Shown one piece after another: positions 44,738 through 54,114 of a DNA stretch of 64,000 nt (its first letter is position 1; each line of letters begins with the position of its first letter). The position numbers were made by a program, and so were the translations under genes. The stretch is from Vibrio rumoiensis (GTDB taxonomy: Bacteria > Pseudomonadota > Gammaproteobacteria > Enterobacterales > Vibrionaceae). A model generated the notes under the pieces. It was not told the DNA's origin. It was given only the letters and a program-made list of their open reading frames with translations, and searched no databases. The DNA lies in NCBI RefSeq assembly GCF_002218045.2, contig NZ_AP018685.1, forward strand, positions 62,001-126,000, given 5' to 3'.

Positions 44738-45157
44738 GTGTTTGATATCGGTTTTTGGGAGCTGGTATTAATATCGGTTGTCGCGCTTGTTGTGCTTGGG
44801 CCTGAGCGTCTGCCGGTCGCAATACGTAGTGTGAGTAAGTTTGTTCGCACGGCGAAAACGATGGCGAACAATGTTAAAGATGAATTGTCTCAAGAACTCA
44901 AAATACAAGAGTTACAAGATAATTTGCGTAAGGCCGAACAAATGGGGATGAAAGATTTATCTCCAGAGCTGCAATCTTCAATCGAAGAACTTAAGAAAGC
45001 AGCCCAAGACGTACAACGACCTTATGCCAAAGAGTCTGAAACAATCCCTTCAGCGCCTTCGCATTCGACAGATGAACTACCAGAAGAAAATCGTATTATG
45101 AAAGATGATGCTTCTGCTGATAGTGAGAAAAAAACGTCGGACAAAAAAAACGCATAA
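44738..45157 (+). CDS. tatB: Sec-independent translocase subunit TatB
   Basis: TatB works with TatC to receive twin-arginine signal peptides. The 139-residue protein has a single N-terminal membrane helix (FWELVLISVVALVVLGPERLP), the conserved GPERLP hinge and a long amphipathic/charged region. The start is GTG at 44738, 3 bases after tatA. Confidence 0.96.
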   Translation: MFDIGFWELVLISVVALVVLGPERLPVAIRSVSKFVRTAKTMANNVKDELSQELKIQELQDNLRKAEQMGMKDLSPELQSSIEELKKAAQDVQRPYAKESETIPSAPSHSTDELPEENRIMKDDASADSEKKTSDKKNA

Positions 45158-45223
45158 CTCCCTGTTTTATTTGTTTACTCATTGGTAACCGCCAGTGGGT
45201 AAGCGTGCTCTCAAGAGGTTTAC

Positions 45224-45997
45224 ATGTCCACTCAAGAACAAACCCAGCCATTAATATCCCACCTAATTGAGCTGAGAAACCGAATCTTAAAAGCGATTGC
45301 ATCTGTTTTGGTGGTCTTTGTTTGTCTGGTTTGGTTTTCTAGTAATATCTATGAATTTGTTTCTGCACCTTTAATTGATCGTTTGCCTGTTGGCGCGAGT
45401 ATGATTGCAACCGATGTTGCATCACCATTTTTTACGCCTCTAAAACTGACTTTAGTGGCTTCGGTCTTTGTTGCGGTCCCTTTGGTGCTATACCAAATAT
45501 GGGCATTTGTCGCGCCTGGTTTATATAAGCATGAGCGACGACTGATCGCACCTTTATTGTTTTCAAGCTCATTACTGTTTTATTGCGGTGTTGCCTTTGC
45601 CTACTTTGTTGTCTTTCCATTAATTTTCAGTTTCTTTACTGCCATTTCATTAGGTGGAGTACAGTTTGCTACGGACATATCGAGCTATTTAGATTTCGTT
45701 CTATCGTTATTTATGGCTTTCGGGATTGCCTTTGAGGTGCCGGTTGCGATTATCTTGTTATGCTGGACGGGGGCAACTGATGCGAAAACGTTAGCCCAGA
45801 AGAGACCATATATTATCGTGATCGCTTTTGTGGTTGGGATGTTATTGACACCGCCTGATATGGTATCTCAGACGCTATTAGCTGTGCCAATGTGTATCTT
45901 GTTTGAAATTGGTTTGTTCTTCTCTCGTTTCTATACCAAGCGAGGTGAAGGGGACGAAGATGAAGACCAAGATGATAACGATGAAGTGAAGTCTTAA
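45224..45997 (+). CDS. tatC: Sec-independent translocase subunit TatC
   Basis: TatC is the six-helix core that recognises twin-arginine signals. The 257-residue protein shows PLISHLIELRNRILKA at the N-terminus, the conserved Glu in the LSLFMAFGIAFEVP segment and six hydrophobic stretches. The C-terminal tail is very acidic (GDEDEDQDDNDEVKS). It ends the tat operon. Confidence 0.97.
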   Translation: MSTQEQTQPLISHLIELRNRILKAIASVLVVFVCLVWFSSNIYEFVSAPLIDRLPVGASMIATDVASPFFTPLKLTLVASVFVAVPLVLYQIWAFVAPGLYKHERRLIAPLLFSSSLLFYCGVAFAYFVVFPLIFSFFTAISLGGVQFATDISSYLDFVLSLFMAFGIAFEVPVAIILLCWTGATDAKTLAQKRPYIIVIAFVVGMLLTPPDMVSQTLLAVPMCILFEIGLFFSRFYTKRGEGDEDEDQDDNDEVKS

Positions 45998-46016
45998 TTT
46001 TACATTGACGTATGAG

Positions 46017-46049
46017 ATAAAAACGCAACCCAAGTGGTTGCGTTTTTTT
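46017..46049 (+). terminator. Terminator after tatC
   Basis: AAACGCAACC (46021-46030) / GGTTGCGTTT (46036-46045) with a CAAGT loop and a T7 run. Confidence 0.92.
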
Positions 46050-46051
46050 AT

Positions 46052-46067
46052 GGTTTCATGTGAAACA
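46052..46067. promoter_or_regulatory. Degenerate parS-like palindrome
   Basis: GGTTTCATGTGAAACA matches the parS consensus at 14 of 16 positions but changes the central CACGTG to CATGTG, which may weaken ParB binding. It lies between tatC and tatD. Confidence 0.45.
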
Positions 46068-46074
46068 TGTTCAA

Positions 46075-46839
46075 CTATTTTAGTTGGAATAATTTTTCCG
46101 TATTACGGTCGGTAATCGCACAAACTTGTTCGAGAGGCATTTCTTTTAAGTCGGCAATACGTTGCGCGACAAGTTGCATAAATGCCGGTTCATTGCGTTT
46201 ACCACGATGTGGGGTTGGCGCTAAATAAGGGCAATCTGTTTCTAAAATAATATAATCAAGATTCAATTCAGGGATGACTTTATCCATCCCACCATTTTTG
46301 AACGTCGATACACCACCGATACCTAAATGGAAACCGAGTTGGTTAATTGCCTTAGCTTGTTCGATTGAACCACCAAAGCAGTGGAAGACGCCAGATAGCG
46401 ACCCATCTTGTTCTTGCGATAGAATGTCGAGGGTTTGGTCAATCGAATCTCGAGTATGAATGACCACAGGTAATGCTAACTCTTTCGCCCATTTCAACTG
46501 CTCGCGAAAGGCAAACTCTTGTTCCGCTTGAAAAGTTTTGTCCCAATAGAGATCGATGCCAATTTCACCCACGGCAATAAAGTTGTGTTTATCAAACCAA
46601 GCTTTAATGACCTCGAGATCTTGTTCTATGTTGTCATTAACATAGCAAGGGTGTAATCCCATCATCGAGTGGCAAGTGTCAGGATAGGCGGCTTCGGTCG
46701 CGAGCATAGGCTTAATTGAATTCAAATCGATATTTGGCAATAAAATTTTTTTTATGCCGATATCTTTGGCTCGTTGAACAACCTCATCTCGATCATGTTC
46801 AAATTCTTCGGCATAGATATGTGCGTGGCTATCAATCAT
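46075..46839 (-). CDS. tatD: TatD-family metal-dependent hydrolase
   Basis: TatD is a cytosolic DNase-type TIM-barrel enzyme with roles in DNA repair and quality control; it is not part of the Tat pore. The 254-residue protein has metal ligands in IDSHAHIY, the Glu in AVGEIGID, and His in VIHTRDS and FHCFGGS, with LETDCPYLAPTPHRGKRNEP near the end. It is convergent with tatABC, unlike E. coli where it follows on the same strand. It may equally be called YchF/YcfH-type TatD homologue, as the subfamilies are close. Confidence 0.85.
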   Translation of the reverse strand: MIDSHAHIYAEEFEHDRDEVVQRAKDIGIKKILLPNIDLNSIKPMLATEAAYPDTCHSMMGLHPCYVNDNIEQDLEVIKAWFDKHNFIAVGEIGIDLYWDKTFQAEQEFAFREQLKWAKELALPVVIHTRDSIDQTLDILSQEQDGSLSGVFHCFGGSIEQAKAINQLGFHLGIGGVSTFKNGGMDKVIPELNLDYIILETDCPYLAPTPHRGKRNEPAFMQLVAQRIADLKEMPLEQVCAITDRNTEKLFQLK

Positions 46840-47010
46840 AAAAAACTCATAGTTGGAGAATACTCAACCAGTATAAATGACTCAGTCGTGAAGATCATAC
46901 TCGATTGTTAATTCCTGAATAATTGAGTCATTCTTTGCTTTCATGGCATGGTGAGGGTGATATGATGAGTGTAGAAAGAGTTATAGAACTTATCAGTAAG
47001 GAGAGTAAAG

Positions 47011-48048
47011 GTGTCAGTATCTATTCAAGGTCAATTTCCTGGTCGTCGTCTACGCCGTATCCGCAAACACGATTTTAGTCGTCGTTTAGTCGCTGAAAAT
47101 AAGGTGTCAGTTAATGATTTGATCTACCCGATGTTTGTGTTGATGGGAAAAAATCGCCGAGAAGCGGTCGAATCAATGCCAGGAGTAGAGCGCCTTTCTA
47201 TCGATTTATTACTGGAAGAAGCTGACTATCTCGCTAAATTAGGCGTGCCAGCGATTGCGCTATTCCCGGTCGTCAATCAAGATGTGAAGTCTTTATGTGC
47301 CACTGAAGCCTATAATTCAGAGGGCTTAGTGCAAAGAGCGGTCCGAGCATTGAAAGAGCATGTTCCTGATATCGGTGTGATCACCGATGTTGCGCTTGAC
47401 CCATATACGACCCATGGGCAAGACGGCATTATTGATAAAGACGGTTATGTATTGAATGAGGAAACGACCGAAGTGTTGGTTAAGCAAGCATTGTCTCACG
47501 CTGAAGCTGGCGCAGATGTCGTTGCACCATCGGATATGATGGATGGCCGCATTGGTAAAATTCGCGAAGCTCTAGAAAAGGCAGGACATATTCATACGCA
47601 GATTATGGCTTATTCCGCTAAATACGCCTCGAATTATTATGGTCCGTTTCGTGATGCCGTCGGCTCAAGCAGCAACTTGAAAGGGGCGGATAAGAAAAAT
47701 TACCAAATGGATCCTGCTAACAGTGATGAAGCGTTGCATGAAGTGGCGATGGATATCAATGAAGGCGCGGATATGGTGATGGTGAAACCTGGTATGCCGT
47801 ATTTAGATGTGGTTCGCCGAGTGAAAACTGAGCTTCAAATTCCAACGTTTGCTTATCAAGTGTCGGGCGAATATGCGATGCATAAAGCCGCTATTCAAAA
47901 CGGTTGGTTAAAAGAAAAAGAAACGGTGATGGAATCTCTGCTTTGTTTTAAACGCGCCGGTGCCGATGGTATTTTGACTTACTTTGCTAAAGATGTCGCA
48001 GAGTGGTTAGCGCAAGATAATATCTCTGCTGATAAAGTTGAAGATTAA
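47011..48048 (+). CDS. hemB: Delta-aminolevulinic acid dehydratase (porphobilinogen synthase) HemB
   Basis: HemB condenses two 5-aminolevulinate molecules into porphobilinogen for heme and cobalamin-type tetrapyrroles. The 345 residues contain the catalytic lysines Lys204 (MAYSAKYASNYYG) and Lys259 (MVMVKPGMPYLD). The metal loop TDVALDPYTTHGQDG has Ala128, Asp130 and Asp138 where zinc enzymes have three cysteines, so this is the Mg-dependent type. The GTG start at 47011 has a strong AAGGAG site upstream. Confidence 0.96.
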   Translation: MSVSIQGQFPGRRLRRIRKHDFSRRLVAENKVSVNDLIYPMFVLMGKNRREAVESMPGVERLSIDLLLEEADYLAKLGVPAIALFPVVNQDVKSLCATEAYNSEGLVQRAVRALKEHVPDIGVITDVALDPYTTHGQDGIIDKDGYVLNEETTEVLVKQALSHAEAGADVVAPSDMMDGRIGKIREALEKAGHIHTQIMAYSAKYASNYYGPFRDAVGSSSNLKGADKKNYQMDPANSDEALHEVAMDINEGADMVMVKPGMPYLDVVRRVKTELQIPTFAYQVSGEYAMHKAAIQNGWLKEKETVMESLLCFKRAGADGILTYFAKDVAEWLAQDNISADKVED

Positions 48049-48081
48049 CCTTGGCGGTTTGAGCTTTGAGCAAAGATGAAT

Positions 48082-48114
48082 AAAATGGGAGCCTTAAATT
48101 GGCTCCCATTTTTA
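48082..48114. terminator. Bidirectional terminator between hemB and gppA
   Basis: ATGGGAGCC (48085-48093) / GGCTCCCAT (48101-48109), loop TTAAATT, with T5 after and A4 before, so it can work for both converging genes. Confidence 0.9.
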
Positions 48115-48127
48115 TAAAAAAGTCATT

Positions 48128-49621
48128 TTATAGGCTGGTGATCATGAGTGGCCATCCAATATCGGTTTGACGGTTGGCTTCAAGATCTAATTCTGCTTGA
48201 GTTAATGGGTTATCCGCTAACCAATCAGTATCCATTTTTAGTGTTAAGTTATCGTCTTGTGAAATGATCTCAAAACGTGGTTGTATTTGGGTGTTTCTAC
48301 GGTGTGTTATCAAAACAGATAAGCGCAATAACCGAAGTAAACGCTTACTGCTTTGCCCTGATAAAGCGTGTTGCTCTGGCAGTGAAGATAAAGCATCTCG
48401 GTAGCGTCTTACCAACTCGGCGAGGAAATGCTTTTGCGCGCGAGTAAAGCCTGGTAGATCGAGATTTTGGAGTAGATAAGCGCCATGTTCGCCGCCTTTT
48501 TTGAAATCAATACTTAGGCCAATCTCGTGTAACTCTGCTGCCGCTTGTAATAAAAATGCTGCTTGGGCTTCTGGAATCCACTGTTGATGACCACATTGTT
48601 TCAATAATTGCATCGCGACATCGGCGACCTGAGAAGCATATTCAGTATCGACTTGATAACGGTGTTGCACACTCGATATTGTACGTTGACGAATATCGGA
48701 TTGACGCATTTCTCCGATCATTTCATAAGCAAGCCCTTCACGTAATGCACCGCCCGCCAAAGTCATAGACTCTATATTAAGGCTTTCAAATATAGCGATT
48801 AAGATAGATAGGCCGCTCGGGAACACTAAAGCTCGCTCGAGTGTTAATCCGTCAATCTCTAACTCTTCAAGGTGAGAAGCCATCATGGCTTGTTTCTGCA
48901 AACGCTTTAATTTGGCAAGGGTAATGATTTCATCCATCCCTTGCGCAAGCATAATCTCTTGCAAGGCTTGAACGGTACCACTCGCTCCAACACAAACGTC
49001 CCAACCAAGCTCGCTGTACTTTTGTAAGATAGGCTCTAGCGTTGCTTTCGCCGCTAAGATGGCATTGTCGAAATTTTGCCGAGTTAACTGGCGATCATGA
49101 AAGTAATGATCAAGCCAAGTTACACACCCCATCGATAAACTTACGAGTGCTTTGGCTTCAAATTCTCGGCCAATAATTAATTCGGTACTTGCGCCGCCAA
49201 TATCGACCACTAATCGATGACCTAGACCGCCAGAAGTATGAGCCACACCTTTGTAAATGGTGGCGGCTTCTTCTTCGCCTGAAATAATTTCAACAGGGTG
49301 GCCTAGGATTTGATTGGCTTTTTTGACAAACACATCGACATTGGTCGCTGAACGGAGTGCTGCGGTGCCAACAATACGAATATTATCGGCAGCAATATCT
49401 TGCAGGCGTTCAGCGAATAAGCTTAAACAGTCCCATCCTCGTTGCATGGCTTCTTGGCTTAATTGATTATTTTTATCTAATCCATTAGCCAAGCGAACTT
49501 TACGTTTGATTTTTGCCATTGTTTGGACGCTTCCGTCAATGTGACGTACGACCAACATATGGAAGCTGTTAGAGCCTAAATCAATCACGGCATATAAAGG
49601 GGATGATACTGTATTGCTCAT
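48128..49621 (-). CDS. gppA: Guanosine pentaphosphate phosphohydrolase GppA (Ppx/GppA family)
   Basis: GppA converts pppGpp to ppGpp and may also act on polyphosphate. The 497-residue protein has the actin-like fold with YAVIDLGSNSFHMLV, IVGTAALRSATN, IISGEEEAATIYKG and VVDIGGASTELIIG, and a C-terminal HD-like region. Ppx has a similar sequence, but the position directly after rhlB matches gppA in E. coli. It begins 14 bases after the rhlB stop, so the two form an operon. Confidence 0.88.
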   Translation of the reverse strand: MSNTVSSPLYAVIDLGSNSFHMLVVRHIDGSVQTMAKIKRKVRLANGLDKNNQLSQEAMQRGWDCLSLFAERLQDIAADNIRIVGTAALRSATNVDVFVKKANQILGHPVEIISGEEEAATIYKGVAHTSGGLGHRLVVDIGGASTELIIGREFEAKALVSLSMGCVTWLDHYFHDRQLTRQNFDNAILAAKATLEPILQKYSELGWDVCVGASGTVQALQEIMLAQGMDEIITLAKLKRLQKQAMMASHLEELEIDGLTLERALVFPSGLSILIAIFESLNIESMTLAGGALREGLAYEMIGEMRQSDIRQRTISSVQHRYQVDTEYASQVADVAMQLLKQCGHQQWIPEAQAAFLLQAAAELHEIGLSIDFKKGGEHGAYLLQNLDLPGFTRAQKHFLAELVRRYRDALSSLPEQHALSGQSSKRLLRLLRLSVLITHRRNTQIQPRFEIISQDDNLTLKMDTDWLADNPLTQAELDLEANRQTDIGWPLMITSL

Positions 49622-49635
49622 AGACCAATCATACC

Positions 49636-50937
49636 TTAGCTAGGGTTACGCGGTTGGCGCGGACGACGATTATTACTATTGCGATTTGAGCCACGAGAGC
49701 CGCCCGTATTGGTTCTACGGTTGGTTTGTGGGCGTCGCTGTAATCGTAATGGTGCTGGTAAATCTGTTAACAATGCTTCGGCATCATATTCCGACATAGG
49801 AATTGAGTGCTCAATATATTCTTCAATTGCAGGAAGATTAATGGCGTATTGCTCACAGGCGAAACTGATTGATTTACCACTGGCACCTGCGCGGCCGGTA
49901 CGACCAATACGGTGTACGTAATCTTCGCAATCATCCGGTAAATCAAAGTTAAATACGTGCGTTACGGCTGGAATATGTAAACCACGAGCAGCAACATCCG
50001 TTGCAACTAAAAAGTCGACATCACCACGAGTGAACTCATCAAGAATACGCTCGCGTTTTTTCTGTGGTACATCACCAGTTAATAAACCAACACGATGTCC
50101 ATCTGCCGCTAAACTTCCCCAAACGGCTTCACATTTATGTTTGGTATTGGCAAAAATAATCGCGCGCTCAGGCCATTCTTCTTCGATAATCGTTTGTAAT
50201 AAAGCCATCTTATGTTCGTTTGAAGGGTAGAATAATTCTTCTTCAATACGATGGCCGGTTTTTTGTTCCGCTTCAACGACAACATGCTCTGGATTATGCA
50301 TGTGTTCAAACGCAAGTTCCTGTACTCGGTAAGATAATGTCGCTGAAAATAACATGTTGAGACGGTCACTTGGCTCCGGCATACGACGGAACAAGAAACG
50401 GATATCTTTAATAAAACCTAAATCGAACATGCGATCGGCTTCATCTAGCACGACAGCTTGGATGCTGTTTAAGCTAAAGACTTTTTGCTTGTAGAAATCA
50501 ATGATTCGGCCACAAGTCCCGATCAAAATATCGACACCGTCTTGTAATTTGGTTAGTTGTTTATCGTAGCTTTCGCCACCATAAGCTAATCCAGCTTTAA
50601 GACCTGTGCTCGCAATAAGACCTTCGGCATCATTGTAAATCTGAATCGCAAGTTCACGTGTTGGCGCCATAATAATGGCCCGTGGGTGATCTTTTTTACG
50701 ACCTTCTGGTTCTGGTGTTTTAAGTAAGTGATTAAAAGTAGCAGTAAGAAACGCGAGCGTTTTACCTGTACCCGTTTGGGCTTGGCCTGCAATGTCTTGG
50801 CCGGTGAGCAGTACCGGCAACGCCAAGGCTTGGATAGGGGTACAGTACTCGAACCCTTTTTTCTCCAATCCTTCAATGACTTGGGGTAATAAATCCAAGT
50901 CGGCGAATTTTTGCTCTGTGATGTGTGTCTTTTTCAT
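49636..50937 (-). CDS. rhlB: ATP-dependent RNA helicase RhlB
   Basis: RhlB is the DEAD-box helicase of the RNA degradosome. The 433-residue protein has the Q motif, AQTGTGKT (motif I), PTRELA, VLDEADRMF (DEAD), SAT and the HRIGRTGRAG motif VI. The C-terminus is a basic Arg/Asn-rich tail (RRPQTNRRTNTGGSRG) that probably binds RNA. It is divergent from trxA-rho, the same as in E. coli. Confidence 0.96.
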   Translation of the reverse strand: MKKTHITEQKFADLDLLPQVIEGLEKKGFEYCTPIQALALPVLLTGQDIAGQAQTGTGKTLAFLTATFNHLLKTPEPEGRKKDHPRAIIMAPTRELAIQIYNDAEGLIASTGLKAGLAYGGESYDKQLTKLQDGVDILIGTCGRIIDFYKQKVFSLNSIQAVVLDEADRMFDLGFIKDIRFLFRRMPEPSDRLNMLFSATLSYRVQELAFEHMHNPEHVVVEAEQKTGHRIEEELFYPSNEHKMALLQTIIEEEWPERAIIFANTKHKCEAVWGSLAADGHRVGLLTGDVPQKKRERILDEFTRGDVDFLVATDVAARGLHIPAVTHVFNFDLPDDCEDYVHRIGRTGRAGASGKSISFACEQYAINLPAIEEYIEHSIPMSEYDAEALLTDLPAPLRLQRRPQTNRRTNTGGSRGSNRNSNNRRPRQPRNPS

Positions 50938-51050
50938 TGCTATAGAATATCAGCTTAAGCTTGCAATACGAAAGTAAATCCATTCCAATAGGGAATCTAA
51001 TTGCTGGTTATCATCCAACCAGATCATAAATATACACATTGGAGTGGAAG

Positions 51051-51377
51051 ATGAGTGACAAGATTATGCAGCTTTCTGATGAAGGTTTCGAAAATGATGT
51101 AATCAAAGCTGCTGGTCCAGTTTTAGTAGATTTCTGGGCAGAGTGGTGTGGTCCTTGTAAAATGATTGCCCCAATTCTTGATGAAATTGCTGAAGAATAT
51201 GAAGGCAAGCTCACCATTGGTAAATTGAATATCGATCAAAACTCTGGAACGCCACCTAAGTTTGGTATCCGCGGTATTCCAACATTACTTCTATTTAAAG
51301 ATGGTGGTGTTGCTGCAACTAAAGTTGGCGCATTATCAAAAACGCAATTGAAAGCGTTTTTAGATGAAAACTTGTAA
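51051..51377 (+). CDS. trxA: Thioredoxin TrxA
   Basis: Thioredoxin reduces protein disulfides in the cytosol. The 108-residue protein has the active site WCGPC (Cys33, Cys36) and the cis-proline loop GIRGIPTLLLF. The ATG at 51051 has GGAG six bases upstream; an in-frame TTG at 51039 is not a real start. It lies between divergent rhlB and rho. Confidence 0.97.
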   Translation: MSDKIMQLSDEGFENDVIKAAGPVLVDFWAEWCGPCKMIAPILDEIAEEYEGKLTIGKLNIDQNSGTPPKFGIRGIPTLLLFKDGGVAATKVGALSKTQLKAFLDENL

Positions 51378-51390
51378 GCGTTAATGAAAT

Positions 51391-51439
51391 GACAAACTAA
51401 ACCGTGTATAAGTGACTTATATGCGGTTTTGTCTTTTTA
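51391..51439 (+). terminator. Terminator after trxA
   Basis: AAACCG...TATAAG / CTTATA...CGGTTT stem with a TGA loop, flanked by GACAAA/TTTGTC, ending TCTTTTTA. Confidence 0.82.
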
Positions 51440-51583
51440 TAAAGCTAGACTAGTCTTTACTTTAGTGATAATTTATCGCACGTTAAATACACAAATGTTC
51501 ATTTCTTGGCCGTTCCTATAGGTCAAACATATCTTATAAACAACCAACAGAATCCTATTTTGACAAAAAAAGCATCCACCACT

Positions 51584-52843
51584 ATGAACCTAACAGAACT
51601 GAAAAACAGACCTGTATCTGAGCTTGTTGCGCTTGGTGAAAGCCTTGGTTTGGAAAACTTAGCCCGTTTACGAAAGCAAGATATTATTTTTTCCATCCTT
51701 AAAGCGCATGCGAAAGGTGGTGAAGATATTTTTGGCGATGGGGTTTTAGAAATTCTTCAAGATGGCTTTGGCTTCTTACGCTCGGCAGATTGTTCTTACC
51801 TTGCTGGCCCCGATGATATTTATGTATCACCAAGCCAAATTCGCCGTTTTAATTTACGAACCGGTGATTCGGTAGCCGGGAAAATACGCCCACCTAAAGA
51901 TGGTGAACGCTATTTTGCTCTTCTAAAAGTCAACACTGTTAACTTTGACCGCCCGGACAACGCTCGCAATAAAATCCTTTTTGAAAACTTAACGCCTCTT
52001 CATGCGAATGAACGCATGGTGATGGAGCGTGGTAATGGTTCAACTGAAGATATTACCGCGCGTGTTTTAGATTTAGCCTCTCCGATTGGTAAAGGTCAAC
52101 GTGGCCTGATTGTTGCTCCGCCAAAAGCGGGTAAGACAATGCTACTGCAGAATATTGCTCAAAGTATTGCCCACAACCACCCAGAGTGTGAGTTGATGGT
52201 ATTGCTTATTGATGAGCGTCCAGAGGAAGTTACCGAAATGCAACGCCTTGTTAAAGGTGAAGTAATTGCGTCTACTTTTGATGAGCCAGCTTCTCGTCAC
52301 GTTCAAGTAGCTGAAATGGTAATTGAAAAAGCGAAACGCCTTGTTGAGCATAAGAAAGATGTTGTGATTCTACTTGATTCGATTACTCGTCTTGCTCGTG
52401 CATATAACACCGTGGTGCCTTCATCAGGTAAGATTTTAACCGGTGGTGTTGATGCTAACGCATTACATCGTCCGAAGCGTTTTTTTGGTGCAGCTCGTAA
52501 TGTTGAAGAAGGAGGTAGTCTAACTATCATCGCAACAGCGTTAGTTGATACCGGCTCTAAAATGGATGAAGTTATCTATGAAGAGTTTAAAGGTACGGGT
52601 AACATGGAATTACACTTAAACCGCAAGATTGCGGAAAAACGTGTTTTCCCTGCGATCGACTTTAACCGTTCTGGTACCCGTCGCGAAGAGTTGTTGACGA
52701 AGTCTGATGAACTGCAAAAAATGTGGATTTTACGCAAGATTGTTCATCCAATGAGTGAAACCGATGCGATGGAATTCCTAATCGACAAGTTAGCGATGAC
52801 GAAAACAAATAATGAATTCTTTGATGCAATGCGCCGTCAATAA
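51584..52843 (+). CDS. rho: Transcription termination factor Rho
   Basis: Rho is a hexameric RNA-dependent ATPase that ends transcription at Rho-dependent sites. From the ATG at 51584 (MNLTELKN) the protein has 419 residues, the same as E. coli. The N-terminal RNA-binding domain includes GDGVLEILQDGFGFLRS; the ATPase has Walker A GLIVAPPKAGKTMLL and Walker B VVILLDSITRLARAYN. The frame is open upstream to 51506, but that extension is unlike any Rho. Confidence 0.97.
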   Translation: MNLTELKNRPVSELVALGESLGLENLARLRKQDIIFSILKAHAKGGEDIFGDGVLEILQDGFGFLRSADCSYLAGPDDIYVSPSQIRRFNLRTGDSVAGKIRPPKDGERYFALLKVNTVNFDRPDNARNKILFENLTPLHANERMVMERGNGSTEDITARVLDLASPIGKGQRGLIVAPPKAGKTMLLQNIAQSIAHNHPECELMVLLIDERPEEVTEMQRLVKGEVIASTFDEPASRHVQVAEMVIEKAKRLVEHKKDVVILLDSITRLARAYNTVVPSSGKILTGGVDANALHRPKRFFGAARNVEEGGSLTIIATALVDTGSKMDEVIYEEFKGTGNMELHLNRKIAEKRVFPAIDFNRSGTRREELLTKSDELQKMWILRKIVHPMSETDAMEFLIDKLAMTKTNNEFFDAMRRQ

Positions 52844-52877
52844 ATTCTGAATTTACCGTTAACCCATCGATAAATAC

Positions 52878-52909
52878 AATCACCGCTCACATTGGGCGGT
52901 GATTTTTAT
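52878..52909 (+). terminator. Terminator after rho
   Basis: AATCACCGC (52878-52886) pairs with GCGGTGATT (52895-52903), then TTTATT. Confidence 0.88.
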
Positions 52910-52986
52910 TGTCTAAAGGGCAATTTACTTGCACCATATTCGTGGAGCTTCTAATCGCTTTCGATTTTTTATATTAGGAAGAGCAA

Positions 52987-53985
52987 ATGCGACAAGGACT
53001 GTCTGCGATTATTTTCCTGCTGTTTATTGTACTGTTTGGGCCGATTGCACAAGCGAGCGAAATGACTCAAAGTGAAGTCTCTTCGTGGCTAAATAACCCG
53101 AGTGCCCAATCTTCAGCGGATCACATCTATCAATTAGCTTTGCAAGACAAAGTACCTGACATCCAAGATTCATTGGAAAGTATTCCTTTGCCTAAACAAG
53201 AAGCTGTGCGCTATCTACTATTAAAAAAAATAGAAGATGCAAATTTAGTGCTTACTCCTCGCATGGCTATTTTTATCCAATCACAACAAACTCATCAACC
53301 TGTATATCAGTTTACGGAATCTGGTGATGGCTATAGTGTTACTTTACCCGCTTTTAATGCTTCACTTGTTGCGACTCGTTTAATTAATGATTGGAAGCAA
53401 GATCAGACCACCATAGATTTTATTATTGATGCCGAAAATAATCAGCTGCAGTTAGCAAATTGGCTGCAAGGCAATACTTACGATGTTCAACAAAAAGAGA
53501 TGTTATTTTTAAAAGAAGCCGATAGCTTGTCTCTTCAAGCACTACAATATTTGTCTAATCAGCTAGTCGGCAATAGTGTCGTAAACTGGCTACCTTCGAC
53601 ATCGGTTGTGATTAAACTAGCTCAGTTAACTGATGATGAGCAGCTCTATTCTTTGCTTTGGAAGATGAAAGCGGATGATCATACGATTCAAGAACTGCAA
53701 CGCTTAGCTCAAGTGGGCGATGAATTTGCTCTTCAACAAATCATGAATGCAACACAGAACCCGACTATAAAATTAATGGCTATAAACCAGCTTGTAGCAA
53801 TCAAACCGATGACCGAGCAAGTGCATGCTTTTCTTGTTGAAAAATTAAATCACACACGTGATGGTTTAATGGTGGCACAGGCTTTATCTTCGACCGAACA
53901 CCATGACTGGCTTATTTCTTTACTTCAATCCGGCCAGGTTGAGCAATCTCAAATATTATTGAATGCTTTGGCGGTTGCAGAATAA
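52987..53985 (+). CDS. Putative exported protein of unknown function
   Basis: I do not recognise this 332-residue protein. It starts with a clear signal peptide (hydrophobic ~5-20, AQAS cleavage site ~24). The rest is soluble, Leu- and Gln-rich, and mainly helical, without Cys motifs or metal sites. Repeated short helices near the C-terminus (LQRLAQVGDEFALQQIM, IKLMAINQLVAIKPM) suggest a HEAT-like or armadillo-like solenoid. It is probably periplasmic. It lies between rho and ubiD. Confidence 0.72.
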   Translation: MRQGLSAIIFLLFIVLFGPIAQASEMTQSEVSSWLNNPSAQSSADHIYQLALQDKVPDIQDSLESIPLPKQEAVRYLLLKKIEDANLVLTPRMAIFIQSQQTHQPVYQFTESGDGYSVTLPAFNASLVATRLINDWKQDQTTIDFIIDAENNQLQLANWLQGNTYDVQQKEMLFLKEADSLSLQALQYLSNQLVGNSVVNWLPSTSVVIKLAQLTDDEQLYSLLWKMKADDHTIQELQRLAQVGDEFALQQIMNATQNPTIKLMAINQLVAIKPMTEQVHAFLVEKLNHTRDGLMVAQALSSTEHHDWLISLLQSGQVEQSQILLNALAVAE

Positions 53986-54019
53986 GGCTAAAGAGAATAG
54001 TGTGATAAAAAGATTAGCT

Positions 54020-54038
54020 AATGATAATGATTGCGATT
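54020..54038 (+). promoter_or_regulatory. Fur-like box upstream of ubiD
   Basis: TAATGATAATGATTGCG at about 54019-54035 matches much of the 19-bp Fur consensus (about 14 of 19). A TTGACA at 54044-54049 follows. A weaker candidate than the box before 12702. Confidence 0.4.
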
Positions 54039-54114
54039 TTATTTTGACACCTCATGCATATTACGCCTGTTGTGTATATAATAGCCGCCATCGGATACTG
54101 CCAGTGGAAAGGTT

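Noticed and set aside
51506..51583. N-terminal extension of rho
   Set aside because: The frame is open upstream, but the ATG at 51584 gives exactly the usual 419-residue Rho, and the extension has no similarity to the family.
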